In this document: in pieces, positions 25,074 to 34,043 of the stretch
Layout of the letters: every line of letters begins with the position of its first letter
Numbering within the stretch: position 1 is the stretch's first letter
From: Bosea vaviloviae
GTDB lineage: Bacteria > Pseudomonadota > Alphaproteobacteria > Rhizobiales > Beijerinckiaceae
Assembly (NCBI RefSeq): GCF_001741865.1
Contig: NZ_CP017147.1
Span: 1,789,001 to 1,853,000, forward strand
DNA length: 64,000 bases
Direction of reading: 5' to 3'
Translations under genes and position numbers: made by a program
The notes under the pieces: generated by a model
Databases searched by the model: none
Told to the model about the DNA's origin: nothing
The model's input: the letters and a program-made list of their open reading frames with translations, nothing else

Positions 25074-26249
25074 ATGACGCTCGCCTTGACGCCCGAAAAC
25101 ACTTTGCCGGCGGACGCCGCAGCCGCGGCGCTTGCAGGCCGCGCCTGGTTGCCGGATGTCGCCGGGCCCGCCGTCGTGGTCTTGCGGGAGGGGCAGCTCG
25201 TCGATGTCACGCGCACCTTCCCGACCATGCGCGATCTCTGCGAGGCGCCCGACCCAGCCGCTGCATTGAAGGCTGCGAAGGGGGAGGCGATCGGCTCGCT
25301 TGCCGAGATTCTGGCGAACACGCCGATCGATGCGCGCAACCCGTCAAAGCCCTGGCTGCTCTCGCCGCTCGACCTTCAGGCCGTGAAGGCGGCCGGCGTC
25401 ACCTTCGCGGTCTCGATGCTGGAGCGCGTGATCGAGGAGAAGGCGCGCGGCAACCCGGCCGCTGCGGTGGCTATCCGTGAGGAGATAGGCAAGCTCATCG
25501 GCGACGATCTCTCCAAGCTCAAGCCCGGCTCGCCCGAGGCGATGCATCTCAAGGAGGTTCTGATCGAGCAGGGCGCCTGGAGCCAGTATCTCGAGGTCGG
25601 CATCGGGCCTGACGCCGAGATTTTCACCAAGGCACCGCCGATGTCCTCGGTCGGCACCGGCTTTGACGCCGGCCTCCATCCCGCCTCGACCTGGAACAAC
25701 CCCGAGCCGGAGATCGTGCTGATCGTTGCCTCGACCGGCGCGATCGTCGGCGCGACGCTCGGCAACGACGTCAATCTGCGCGATGTCGAGGGCCGCTCGG
25801 CGCTGCTGCTCGGCAAGGCCAAGGACAACAATGCGGCAGCGGCGGTGGGTCCCTTCATCCGCCTCTTCGACGCCGGTTTCTCGCTCGATCATGTCCGCAG
25901 GACCACCGTCTCGCTGACGGTCAAGGGCGAGGACGGCTTCACGCTGGAAGGCTCGTCCTCGATCGCCAAAATCAGCCGCGATCCGGCCGATCTCGCCAAG
26001 CAGATGCTCGGGCCGCACCACCAGTATCCGGATGGGGCTGCGCTCTATCTCGGCACCATGTTCGCGCCGATCAAGGATCGCGACACGGTCGGCGGCGGCT
26101 TCACCCATAAATACGGCGACATCGTCACCATCGCCGCCCCCGAGCTTGGCGCGCTGGTCAACCGTATGCGCCGTACCGATGAGTGCGAACCCTGGACCTT
26201 CGGTGCCTCGCATCTGATGCGCAGCCTGGCCAAGCGCGGGCTGCTGTGA
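25074..26249 (+). CDS. fumarylacetoacetate hydrolase-family protein
   Basis: This 391-aa protein has the FAH catalytic domain in its C-terminal two thirds: SVGTGFDAGLHPASTWNNPEPEI supplies acidic metal ligands and GNDVNLRDVEGRS and KDNNAAAAVGPF follow. FAH-superfamily members of this longer type act on 2-oxo acids (hydrolysis, decarboxylation or dehydration), often in sugar-acid breakdown. The ATG at 25074 gives MTLALTPENTLPADA; the longer frame has no ribosome site. It overlaps the kinase gene by GTGA. The exact reaction cannot be read from sequence. Confidence 0.83.
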   Translation: MTLALTPENTLPADAAAAALAGRAWLPDVAGPAVVVLREGQLVDVTRTFPTMRDLCEAPDPAAALKAAKGEAIGSLAEILANTPIDARNPSKPWLLSPLDLQAVKAAGVTFAVSMLERVIEEKARGNPAAAVAIREEIGKLIGDDLSKLKPGSPEAMHLKEVLIEQGAWSQYLEVGIGPDAEIFTKAPPMSSVGTGFDAGLHPASTWNNPEPEIVLIVASTGAIVGATLGNDVNLRDVEGRSALLLGKAKDNNAAAAVGPFIRLFDAGFSLDHVRRTTVSLTVKGEDGFTLEGSSSIAKISRDPADLAKQMLGPHHQYPDGAALYLGTMFAPIKDRDTVGGGFTHKYGDIVTIAAPELGALVNRMRRTDECEPWTFGASHLMRSLAKRGLL

Positions 26250-27196
26250 CGCAAGGGACGATCCTCGTCACCGGCGAGGCGATAGGCGACTTCATCCCGC
26301 GCGACGGCGAGGGCAGGCATTACGAGGCGGTGCTCGGGGGCTCCGGCTTCAACGCTGCGCTGGCGCTCGCCCGCTTCGGCGCGAGCGTCGCTTATGCCGG
26401 AGCGCTCTCGACCGATGCGCTTGGCCGGCGCTTTCGCACGGCCCTTGCCACCGAGGGCATCGATGCCGGCCTGGTTCATGACAGCGCTCGTCCCAGCGCC
26501 ATCGCGGTCGTCGCTCCGCTCGGGCCCGGAGGCGTGCCTGAATTCGGGCTTTATCTCGACGGCACGGCTCATGCCGAGCCGGAGGGGACGCCGCGCTCCT
26601 GTCCTCCTGGCGTCGTCCACCTCCACGCCACCTCCTTCGGCGCGACGGTCGGCCCGTCCGGCGAGGCGACGCTGGCGCTGATCGAGAGCGCGAAGGCGCA
26701 GGGCGCGAGCATCAGCTACGACGTCAACATTCGCGCCTCGGTGCTGCCCGAGCGGGCGCTCGCGACAGCGTTGATCGAGCAGCGCATCGCGCTCGCAGAC
26801 ATCGTCAAGGTCAGTCTGGACGACCTCGCCTGGCTGCACCCGGACTGGTCGGCCGAGACGGTCGTGGCGCATTGGCACGGACTTGGCGCGAGCAGATTTG
26901 GCGCGACATGCGTGCTGGTGACGCGTGGTGTGCAGGGCGCGTCCTGCCACGGTGCCGATGGCCTGATCGAGAGTGCCGCGCCGTCCGTGGTGGTGACTGA
27001 TACGGTCGGAGCCGGTGACACCTTCATCGGCGGCGTTCTGTCCGTATTGGCAGGGCGCGGTCTGCTCGGGCAAAACCTTGCATTGGCGACACGCAGCGAT
27101 CTGCAAGCCGCGCTGGCTTTCGCCTGCGATGTTGCCGCCGATAGCTGTACGCGCCCTGGATGCGATCCGCCTCGCCGGAGTGCCGTCGAGGTATGA
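26246..27196 (+). CDS. PfkB-family carbohydrate kinase
   Basis: This 316-aa sugar kinase starts at a GTG overlapping the FAH stop (GTGA). It has the N-terminal ligand motif GGSGFNAALALARFG and the C-terminal PfkB signature DTVGAGDTFIGGVL, which contains the catalytic base. It resembles fructokinase or 2-keto-3-deoxygluconate kinase branches. With the FAH gene it suggests a sugar-acid route, though the substrate is inferred only from context. A dispersed repeat follows the stop. Confidence 0.87.
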   Translation: MTQGTILVTGEAIGDFIPRDGEGRHYEAVLGGSGFNAALALARFGASVAYAGALSTDALGRRFRTALATEGIDAGLVHDSARPSAIAVVAPLGPGGVPEFGLYLDGTAHAEPEGTPRSCPPGVVHLHATSFGATVGPSGEATLALIESAKAQGASISYDVNIRASVLPERALATALIEQRIALADIVKVSLDDLAWLHPDWSAETVVAHWHGLGASRFGATCVLVTRGVQGASCHGADGLIESAAPSVVVTDTVGAGDTFIGGVLSVLAGRGLLGQNLALATRSDLQAALAFACDVAADSCTRPGCDPPRRSAVEV

Positions 27197-27206
27197 TTGA
27201 ATTTGC

Positions 27207-27286
27207 CGTCATTGCGAGCGGAGCGAAGCAATCCAGGAGGGCTCGCGCTACGTCTCCTAGATTGCTTCGCTACGCTCGCAATGACG
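27207..27286. repeat. dispersed hairpin repeat (family B), copy 2
   Basis: GTCATTGCGAGCG and CGCTCGCAATGAC-type outer arms and AGCAATC/GATTGCT inner arms repeat the pattern of 15414-15535 in a shorter form. It lies between the kinase and the dehydratase genes; the ribosome site of the latter (GGAG near 27290) starts just after it. Confidence 0.8.
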
Positions 27287-27299
27287 TTGGAGAAAAGCA

Positions 27300-28310
27300 A
27301 TGCGCCTGAGCTATCTCGACTACCACACCTGCGGCGAGCCCGTTCGCATCGTCACCGCTGGCTATCCTGAGCTCACGGGCGCCACCATCCTCGACAAGCG
27401 CAGGCAAGCCCGCGAGCAGCACGACCATCTGCGGCGCGCGATGATGCTGGAGCCGCGCGGCCATGCCGGCATGTATGGTGTCATCCCGGTCAAGGCGTCG
27501 CATCACGATGCCGCCTTCGGCGTGTTGTTCACGCATAATGAAGGCTATTCGACCATGTGCGGCCACGCGACCATTGCGCTCGGCCGCTATGCGATCGAGC
27601 ACGGGCTGGTGCCGGCGGTCGAGCCGGTCACGCGCTTCGCCATCGAGGCGCCTTGCGGGCTGGTCAGGCTTGCCTGCGAGGTCAACAGCGGGAAGCTCGG
27701 CACCGTGACCTTCGAGAGCGTGCCGGCCTTCGTCCAGGTTCGGGATCGGGTCGTCGATGTGCCGGGCCTGGGGCCGATCACCACCGACATCGCCTATGGC
27801 GGCGCCTTCTACTGCATCCTGCCGGCCTCCCGCCTCGGGCTCGACCTGTTCGAGACGCCGGTCGCGCGGATCGTCGAGGCGGCCGGCGCGCTCACAGACG
27901 CTGTCCGCGCCGGGCCAGCGATCACTCACCCGACCGAGCCCGATCTCGGCTTTCTCTACGGCACGATCGTCACCGACGAGGCGGGGCGCGACGAGACGAG
28001 CTTCAATCTCTGCGTCTTCGCCGAGCGCCAGATCGACCGCTCGCCGACAGGCTCCGGCGTCACCGCCAGGATGGCGCTGGACCATGCCAAGGGCCTGATT
28101 GGTCCCAGTCGGACCCGGCTTTTCCGCAGCATCACCGGTGGCGCGTTCTCGGGGCGCGTTCTCGGCCATGCCGATTATCCGGCTCCCGGCGCTGTGACGG
28201 TCGCGGTCGGAGGAACCGGTCATTTCGCCGGCGAGGGCGTCTTCACCATTGAGGCCGACGATCCGCTGGGCTGGGGTTTCGAGCTCCCGGCGCGCTTCGC
28301 GGAAATCTAG
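27300..28310 (+). CDS. trans-3-hydroxy-L-proline dehydratase (proline racemase superfamily)
   Basis: A 336-aa proline racemase-fold enzyme. The first catalytic residue C87 is in MCGHATIALG. The second position is Thr (T250 in DRSPTGSGVTARMAL) instead of Cys. A Cys/Thr pair marks trans-3-hydroxy-L-proline dehydratase, while racemases and 4-hydroxyproline epimerases have Cys/Cys. The product would be 1-pyrroline-2-carboxylate. The substrate-binding DYHTCGEP opening is intact. The stop codon TAG is also the first three bases of a dispersed repeat. Confidence 0.9.
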   Translation: MRLSYLDYHTCGEPVRIVTAGYPELTGATILDKRRQAREQHDHLRRAMMLEPRGHAGMYGVIPVKASHHDAAFGVLFTHNEGYSTMCGHATIALGRYAIEHGLVPAVEPVTRFAIEAPCGLVRLACEVNSGKLGTVTFESVPAFVQVRDRVVDVPGLGPITTDIAYGGAFYCILPASRLGLDLFETPVARIVEAAGALTDAVRAGPAITHPTEPDLGFLYGTIVTDEAGRDETSFNLCVFAERQIDRSPTGSGVTARMALDHAKGLIGPSRTRLFRSITGGAFSGRVLGHADYPAPGAVTVAVGGTGHFAGEGVFTIEADDPLGWGFELPARFAEI

Positions 28311-28412
28311 AGCGTTTTCGAACGAAGTGGGTGCCGGTTCGCGTGAAGAAAACGCGTTGAGACAAAAAACCAGAGCAATCGAACGATCCGGATGGATCGG
28401 AGGTTGCTCTGG
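28308..28412. repeat. dispersed double-hairpin repeat (family F)
   Basis: GCGTTTTC (28312-28319) pairs with GAAAACGC (28348-28355). A second hairpin has CCAGAGCAA (28370-28378) pairing with TTGCTCTGG (28404-28412), and an inner CGATCC/GGATCG stem. The opening TAGAGCGTTTTCG and the CGGTTCGCGTGAAGAAAACG segment resemble a repeat common in Hyphomicrobiales. It may end transcription of the dehydratase gene. Confidence 0.75.
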
Positions 28413-28517
28413 CACGCGGCGATTGAGGGCAGGGAATTTGACCGTTCTTTGAGGGAAGGAAGCCTTCGAGTAAGGTTTCTCTGGCAGTCTTCCGCAGCTT
28501 TGCAGCGGGAGAGGGCG

Positions 28518-30212
28518 ATGACATCGGGCCTTGTGACGGCGGAAGACAGACAGAAAGCCCTGCCGCGTCTGCTTGGCGCGCCGGTTTTCTGGCTTGCAGT
28601 CTTCCTCCTGCTGGTTCTGTGCGGTCTTGCCTTGCCGCTGCGCCTGCCGCTCGGCGCGAATTACTGGGACACTGACGTCTATCTCGACGCGATCCATCGC
28701 ATCCGCCTCGGGCAGGTGCCGAGCAACGACTTCTTCGCGCCGGTCGGCCCGCTCGGTTATTATCTCGCGGCCGGGCTTGCTGCTCTGTTTGCCCAGGCGC
28801 AGCCGATGCTGCTGGTCAACTGGGCGCTGCTGCCGATCGCGCTGCCCGTGCTCGCCGCCCTCGTCATCGATGTCCAGCGGCGCTCGCGGAGCCAGGCGCT
28901 GGCGCTCGTCCTGCCTTTCCTGATCTTTGCGCTGCTGCCGATCAATCTGCATAGCCTCTATCCCGCGCCGGGCTTCGACGGCTTCGGCCATTACAACCGC
29001 CATATCGCCTTGCTGCTCTATCTGCTGGTGGCGACGCTGCTCTTCGTTGGGCATCGCAGGCTCCTGACCGGCCTCGTCGCGGTGCTGATGCTGACGCTGT
29101 TCCTGGTCAAGATCACAGGCGCTGTCGCTGGCGCGCTGCTGGTTGGCTACGCGCTTATCGCCGGCCGCCTGCGCCTGCGCGAGGCCCTGCTCGCTGCTGT
29201 GGCGGTCCTTGTCGCGCTCGGCCTGCTCGATCTCGCGACCGGGATCGTGCGCGCCTATCTGCGCGACATTCTGATCTTGATCTCGCTCAACACCGGCACC
29301 TTGCTGCCGCGCTTCCTCACCGTCGCCTCGGTGAAGTTCAATGTCGTTGGGCCCTCCCTGGCGCTGATCGGCGCGCTTGCCGTCGCGGCCTGGCGCGACG
29401 GGGTGCGACCGACAGTCGCCGGAGCATGCGCGGTCGTCGCCTCGCCGCTCGGCTGGTTCATGGCCGTCTTCGCGGCGCTGGCCTTCTTCGAAACGCAGAA
29501 TACCGGCTCGCTCGAATTCTTCGGGCTCTGGCCGGTGCTGCTGCTGGTGCTGCTGCAATGGCGGGCGCGCCAGGGCGACGTGCTCAGGCCGATTGTGCTG
29601 GTCCTGGCGCTCGCGGTCACGCTGCCCAGCCTGGTGATCGTCGTCGAGCGCGCAGCCCGTGCGCTGCTGGGGGCGCCCGGCTATGTCGCGCTTGCCGTGC
29701 CCGATCTCGGACCGCTCGGCCGCGTCAGCCTGAAGTCCGAATATCTCGCGCGCGGCACTGACATGCTGGAGCACTATGCGGCCCATCAGCAGACCTATCG
29801 CGACCTGACGCTCCGGGGCGTCCTGCCCGCCTCGATCCTCTTTTCGGAGATCGACTACCAGGCGACCTGGCTGATGGAGGTCCAGCAGGCGGTCTCGGCC
29901 ATTCGCGCCTGGGAGGCCAATAATAGCCGCCGGCTCGAGGGCATCTTCACGCTCGATTTCGCCGACCCGGTCAATCACCTGCTCGGCCGCGCCGCCCCGC
30001 GGCATGTTCCGATCGGCATCGATCCGGGCCGCTCCAACCCGGCCGTTACGCCGGCGACGCTGGAGGCTTTGCGGGCGACGGACGCGATCCTCGCGCCGAA
30101 ATGCCCGCCGACGCCAGCGCGTGTGGCGATCGCGACGCATTTCGCTGCGGCGCTGGAGGGGCGCAAGCTTGTGGCGCTCGCGCCCTGCTGGGACATGTAT
30201 TTGAGGCCGTAG
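28518..30212 (+). CDS. polytopic membrane protein, GT-C glycosyltransferase-like
   Basis: This 564-aa protein has about ten to eleven hydrophobic segments in its first 420 residues. Between TM1 (about 22-42) and TM2 lies ANYWDTDVYLDAIHRIRLG followed by NDFFAPVGPLGYYL, the Asp-rich first-loop layout of GT-C (PMT/ArnT-like) enzymes. The last 130 residues form a soluble, probably periplasmic domain. The ATG at 28518 is preceded by GGGAGAGGG; longer frames would include the upstream repeat. Donor and acceptor are unknown, and no polysaccharide genes lie nearby. Confidence 0.72.
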   Translation: MTSGLVTAEDRQKALPRLLGAPVFWLAVFLLLVLCGLALPLRLPLGANYWDTDVYLDAIHRIRLGQVPSNDFFAPVGPLGYYLAAGLAALFAQAQPMLLVNWALLPIALPVLAALVIDVQRRSRSQALALVLPFLIFALLPINLHSLYPAPGFDGFGHYNRHIALLLYLLVATLLFVGHRRLLTGLVAVLMLTLFLVKITGAVAGALLVGYALIAGRLRLREALLAAVAVLVALGLLDLATGIVRAYLRDILILISLNTGTLLPRFLTVASVKFNVVGPSLALIGALAVAAWRDGVRPTVAGACAVVASPLGWFMAVFAALAFFETQNTGSLEFFGLWPVLLLVLLQWRARQGDVLRPIVLVLALAVTLPSLVIVVERAARALLGAPGYVALAVPDLGPLGRVSLKSEYLARGTDMLEHYAAHQQTYRDLTLRGVLPASILFSEIDYQATWLMEVQQAVSAIRAWEANNSRRLEGIFTLDFADPVNHLLGRAAPRHVPIGIDPGRSNPAVTPATLEALRATDAILAPKCPPTPARVAIATHFAAALEGRKLVALAPCWDMYLRP

Positions 30213-30216
30213 CGGT

Positions 30217-31200
30217 TCAGCCCGCCACGCCTGCCGTCTGCCCGGCTTCCCAGCCCAGGATGGCGCGCTTGCGCGTCAGACCCCAGTGATAGCCCGTCAG
30301 CGCGCCGGATTTTCCGATCACGCGATGGCAGGGCACGACGAAGGAGATCGGGTTCTTGCCGACCGCCATGCCGACGGCGCGCGCGGCGCTCGGTTTGCCG
30401 ATATGGCTTGCGACATCGCCATAGGTGGTGGCGCAGCCGACCGGAATCCTGAGCAGGGTCTCCCAGACCCGGACCTCGAAATCCGTGCCGATCAGCACGA
30501 CGCGCAGCGGCGTCTCGGCCGACCAGGCGGCGGGATCGAAGATGCGCGCCGCATAGGGTTTCGTCGCCATGGGATCGTAATGGTAGTCGGCATGGGGCCA
30601 GCGCCGCATCATGTCCGCCAGCGCCTCGGCCCGTCCGCCGACGACCTTGCCGCCATCGACTGAAGTCGAGACCCAGCCGAGCCCCGCCAATCCGCGATCG
30701 GTCGCGACGATCAGCGCTTCGCCGAAGGGCGAGGCATGGAAGCCATAGGACAATCGCAAGCCGCCGCCGCCGGCCTTCCATTCGCCCGGCGACATCGCCT
30801 CATGGGTGACGAAGAGATCGTGCAGCCGCCCGGGCCCCGACAGCCCGACCTCGTAGGCGGTGTCGAGGATGCTGGCGGAGGCGCCCAGCAGGCCCTTGGC
30901 ATGGTCGAGTGTGATCGCCTGCAGGAAGGCCTTGGGGGTGAGCCCGCACCAGCGCCGGAAGAGATGGTGGACATCGGTCGGCGTCGCGCCGGCTGCTTCC
31001 GAGATCGCCTCGATCGTCGGCTGCTCGCGCCATGTCTCGGTGATGAAGGCCAGGATCCGGCGCACCGTGTCGTAATCGGAACCGGGCGCGGTCGAGGGGA
31101 AATCGGCCCCGGCCGGCATGGCCTCAGTGGCGCGCGCCAGCACGGCGTTGGTGAAGCGTGTCGGGGTCATCGCACCGAGCTTCTGGATATGAGCGGTCAT
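30217..31200 (-). CDS. AraC-type regulator fused to O6-methylguanine-DNA methyltransferase
   Basis: A 327-aa fusion. An AraC-type helix-turn-helix region covers about residues 45-140 (IEAISEAAGATPTDVHHLFRRW). A ribonuclease-like linker and a C-terminal Ogt domain follow, with the methyl-acceptor Cys at about 291 in VVPCHRVIG. It lacks the N-terminal zinc/phosphotriester-repair domain with four cysteines that full Ada proteins have, so it can remove alkyl groups from O6-guanine but should not sense phosphotriester damage like E. coli Ada. It is convergent with the membrane-protein gene, 4 nt from its stop. Confidence 0.92.
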   Translation of the reverse strand: MTAHIQKLGAMTPTRFTNAVLARATEAMPAGADFPSTAPGSDYDTVRRILAFITETWREQPTIEAISEAAGATPTDVHHLFRRWCGLTPKAFLQAITLDHAKGLLGASASILDTAYEVGLSGPGRLHDLFVTHEAMSPGEWKAGGGGLRLSYGFHASPFGEALIVATDRGLAGLGWVSTSVDGGKVVGGRAEALADMMRRWPHADYHYDPMATKPYAARIFDPAAWSAETPLRVVLIGTDFEVRVWETLLRIPVGCATTYGDVASHIGKPSAARAVGMAVGKNPISFVVPCHRVIGKSGALTGYHWGLTRKRAILGWEAGQTAGVAG

Positions 31201-31480
31201 GGGATCAACCTCGCATCGAATGTCATGCTGCGAAACTAGGGATGCAAGGGGACGGACTCCACCCGAAAGCTGGCAAGTCGCATGCGGGGAATGGCTGAGG
31301 CGATGGTCGGGCCCGCTTCGGCTTCCGCGATGAAGGCCGCGTCTCCGTCACATGTCATCATCATGCGCCAATCCGAAGCCAGCTCGCTTATTCCACGTCT
31401 ATACCTGACGATGCGGCAGGGGCATTGTCCTGGCGAGCCGTTTTGAGCGTCCGCTCGCGCAGCCATTGGAAGGAATCGAC

Positions 31481-32398
31481 ATGTTTCGCATTCTGGCCGC
31501 CATGGTCGGCATCGTTCTGCTGGCAATGCCGGCATCGGCGCAGGTCGCTCCCTTCCCCGCGGCTTTCCGCACCCAGCAGATCGCGACCAACGGCACCACC
31601 ATCCATGTCCGTATCGGTGGCAAGGGCCCGGCGGTGGTCCTGTTGCACGGCTATGGCGAGACCGGCGATATGTGGGCGCCATTGGCGGCCGATCTCGTCC
31701 GCGACCACACCGTCATCGTTCCCGACCTGCGTGGCATGGGCCTCTCGTCCAAGCCCAAGGGCGGTTTCGACAAGAAGACACAGGGCGGCGACGTTGCCGG
31801 GGTTCTCGACGCGCTCAAGATCGAGAAGACGGGTCTGGTCACCCACGACATCGGCAATATGGTCGGCTACGCCTTCGCCGCCCTGCACCGCGACCGCGTG
31901 ACGAAGTTCGTCTTGATCGACGCGCCCTTGCCGGGTGTCGGCCCCTGGGAAGAGATCCTCAAGAACCCGCTGCTCTGGCATTTCCGCTTCGGTGGGCCTG
32001 ATATGGAGCGGCTCGTCGCCGGCCGCGAGCGCATCTATCTCGACCGGTTCTGGAACGAGTTCTCCGCTACGCCGAGCCGCTTCACCGAAGCCTCGCGCCG
32101 GCACTATGCCGCGCTTTACGCCAAGCCGGGCGCGATGCATGCCGGCTTCGCGCAGTTTGCCGCCTTCGATCAGGATGCGATCGACAACAAGGCTTTCGTG
32201 GCAGCGGGCAAGCTGACCATGCCTGTGTTGGCGCTGGGCGGCGAAAAGTCCTTCGGGCTGACCATGGCCGAGGTGATGAAGTTCGCGGCCAGCGATGTTC
32301 GAGGCGCAATCGTCCCCGATTCCGGACACTGGATCATGGAGGAGAACCCGGCTGCGACCACCAAATTGGTTCGGACGTTCCTCGACACCAAGCCCTGA
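31481..32398 (+). CDS. exported alpha/beta hydrolase, epoxide-hydrolase-like
   Basis: This 305-aa hydrolase has a signal peptide (MFRILAAMVGIVLLAMPASA, cleavage before Q21). HGYG at 56-59 forms the oxyanion hole. The nucleophile elbow reads VTHDIGNMVG with Asp at 123, so the enzyme belongs to the Asp-nucleophile branch (epoxide hydrolase, haloalkane or fluoroacetate dehalogenase) and not to Ser esterases. A C-terminal catalytic His lies in DSGHWIMEE. The start is set by AAGGAA 7 nt before the ATG. It is a single gene, and its last bases are part of a 15-bp tandem duplication. Confidence 0.86.
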   Translation: MFRILAAMVGIVLLAMPASAQVAPFPAAFRTQQIATNGTTIHVRIGGKGPAVVLLHGYGETGDMWAPLAADLVRDHTVIVPDLRGMGLSSKPKGGFDKKTQGGDVAGVLDALKIEKTGLVTHDIGNMVGYAFAALHRDRVTKFVLIDAPLPGVGPWEEILKNPLLWHFRFGGPDMERLVAGRERIYLDRFWNEFSATPSRFTEASRRHYAALYAKPGAMHAGFAQFAAFDQDAIDNKAFVAAGKLTMPVLALGGEKSFGLTMAEVMKFAASDVRGAIVPDSGHWIMEENPAATTKLVRTFLDTKP

Positions 32399-32418
32399 CG
32401 GAGCAAGCCCTGACGGAG
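32389..32418 (+). repeat. 15-bp tandem duplication over the hydrolase stop codon
   Basis: CAAGCCCTGACGGAG occurs twice in a row (32389-32403 and 32404-32418). The first copy contains the TGA stop of the hydrolase gene. Confidence 0.85.
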
Positions 32419-32717
32419 CTGGTTCAGAGCTCCTGGTGGATGGAATCTAACGCTTGGTACCCCCCACGACGTCCTTCCGACTCGTGGAAGGGCACCGCGG
32501 CCTTGCCCATCAGCAGACGTTTCGAGGTCGCAGGTGGGTGGCAAGTGGACATTCCGCAGCTAGTCGCCGGATGGTCCAGCTTCAACCCAAGCTATTGCTT
32601 GACTGTGTGGGATCGGCTCACTGATGAGATCAGGTTCTGGACTCGCGCCACAGAAATGGAACAGAGGGCCATACGAGGTATGGCACGGTTCCTCGGCCAT
32701 CCAATCAGGAGAGCGCC
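32419..32717. other. intergenic region with lower G+C, no gene seen
   Basis: These 299 nt between the hydrolase and the NmrA-like gene are visibly lower in G+C than the genome average. Short open frames here lack ribosome sites and known features. The right end holds GGAGAGC before the ATG of the next gene. Confidence 0.55.
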
Positions 32718-33377
32718 ATGCAAAAGGTTTTCGTTGTTGGCGCAGCGGGCAAGATCGGGCGTTCGCTGGCACGCCAGTTGAGCGAGCGCGGTCATCAAAC
32801 AAGGGCGCTGTACCGCAAGCCGGGGCAAGCGGATGAACTCATGGCACTGGGCGCTACTCCGGTACTAGGGAGCCTTACGGAACTTGATGTGTCCCAATTA
32901 GCTCGGCTCATGGCTGATAGCGACGTGGTGGTTTTTTCTGCCGGAGCTGGCGGGAAGGGTGGCACGGAGATGACCAATGCAATCGACGGTCGTGGGTTGG
33001 AGTTGTCGGTGGCGTCTGCCCAAGAGGCCGGCATCAGGCGCTTTCTCCTAGTCTCGGCTTTCCCCGAAGCGTTCCGTGGCAAATACGTATCCGATACTTT
33101 CGAAAACTACATGGCTGTGAAGAAGCTGGCCGATGTCCATCTGGCGGAAACGGATATGGATTGGGTGATCCTCCGACCGGGGACATTGTTAAGCGACCCC
33201 GGCACCGGCATGGTGCGAGCGGGTTTGGCAATTCCCAATGGTGAGGTCACGCGAGACGACGTTGCGACGGCGCTCGTTGAGATTATCGAGAATCCGGCAG
33301 TCAACCGCATCATCATTGAGCTCACAAAGGGTGATGCGCCGGTCGGCCAAGCCATACAGCGGTTGGCACAATCATAA
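32718..33377 (+). CDS. NAD(P)-binding oxidoreductase, NmrA-like (atypical SDR)
   Basis: This 219-aa protein opens with the dinucleotide motif VVGAAGKIGRSLARQL and continues with a YbjT/NmrA-like fold (VVFSAGAGG, FLLVSAFPE, MDWVILRPGTL). The catalytic YxxxK of classical SDRs is replaced by the looser YMAVKK. G+C and third-codon-position G+C are clearly lower than in neighbouring genes, which suggests recent acquisition together with its low-G+C flanks. GGAGAG precedes the ATG. The function is a sugar- or quinone-type NAD(P)H oxidoreductase or a redox sensor. Confidence 0.85.
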   Translation: MQKVFVVGAAGKIGRSLARQLSERGHQTRALYRKPGQADELMALGATPVLGSLTELDVSQLARLMADSDVVVFSAGAGGKGGTEMTNAIDGRGLELSVASAQEAGIRRFLLVSAFPEAFRGKYVSDTFENYMAVKKLADVHLAETDMDWVILRPGTLLSDPGTGMVRAGLAIPNGEVTRDDVATALVEIIENPAVNRIIIELTKGDAPVGQAIQRLAQS

Positions 33378-33444
33378 TCGCATCGATCCTGGATGGTCAG
33401 CGACAGAACTCGTCTGTTCAGAGCGAAAAATTCGCGCGAGCCGT

Positions 33445-33990
33445 TCAGCGCGGCTTTAGCGCGGCGGCGAAAACCCGCAACCCCTCCCGCGTCAGGCGCT
33501 GGTTGTTGCGATACCATTCATCCTGTGTCGCGAAGACGGCCGAGGTCTCGTCCCAGCCGCTGCAGCTATGGTCCGACTGAGCAGCGAAGAAGCCAACGAA
33601 TGCCTCCTCGCTTGGCCAGGACGTGATCGCATCGCCGGTATTATGGCCGCCGTCGAAGATATCGCAGAGCTTGACGCCGTCTTGAGTGCGGATCAGGCCC
33701 TGCCCGCAGAAATCGCGGTGGAACTCGCGCACCAGCCCCTCTCCGGGCGGGCATGTCATGAGCTTGCGCCAGACCATGCGCGGCAGTTCCGGCCCGAACG
33801 CCGTCCGGTCGAGCTGGTCGCGCAGCACCAGCCCGTAGGCGCGCACCCGCTCCTCGCCGCTCTGCCCTGGCGCATCCTCGTCGGCGTTGGGCATCCGCGC
33901 TCCCGATTTGCTGACGAGCAAAGTTGCGATCAATCCGACGATGATCGCAGCCGAAATCAGCGGAATGATGGTGGCGGCCAAGGCTCGCAT
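33445..33990 (-). CDS. membrane-anchored protein of unknown function
   Basis: I do not recognise this 181-aa protein. Residues 5-27 form one hydrophobic anchor (ATIIPLISAAIIVGLIATLLVS) and the rest is soluble and probably periplasmic. It contains five cysteines (in MTCPPGEG, RDFCGQG, KLCDIF and HSCSGWD among others) and paired WRK/WYRNN motifs. No catalytic signature is evident. It is transcribed on the same strand as the DUF2244 gene 53 nt upstream, so the two may share a transcript. Confidence 0.7.
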   Translation of the reverse strand: MRALAATIIPLISAAIIVGLIATLLVSKSGARMPNADEDAPGQSGEERVRAYGLVLRDQLDRTAFGPELPRMVWRKLMTCPPGEGLVREFHRDFCGQGLIRTQDGVKLCDIFDGGHNTGDAITSWPSEEAFVGFFAAQSDHSCSGWDETSAVFATQDEWYRNNQRLTREGLRVFAAALKPR

Positions 33991-34043
33991 CCGAAAGATT
34001 CACACCGGAAAAGCTGACATTTGACAGGCCTGACGCGGGTCTG

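Noticed and set aside
27270..30140. 956-codon minus-strand open frame
   Set aside because: It is antisense to the dehydratase and the GT-C-like gene, both of which have clear family motifs. Its Arg/Gln/Glu/Asp-rich sequence is typical of a G+C shadow frame.
31236..31480. possible small gene between the Ogt fusion and the hydrolase
   Set aside because: A minus frame gives a 42-residue tail (from MMMTCDGDAAF) but has no ribosome site and no recognisable relatives. The region is treated as promoter and spacer.
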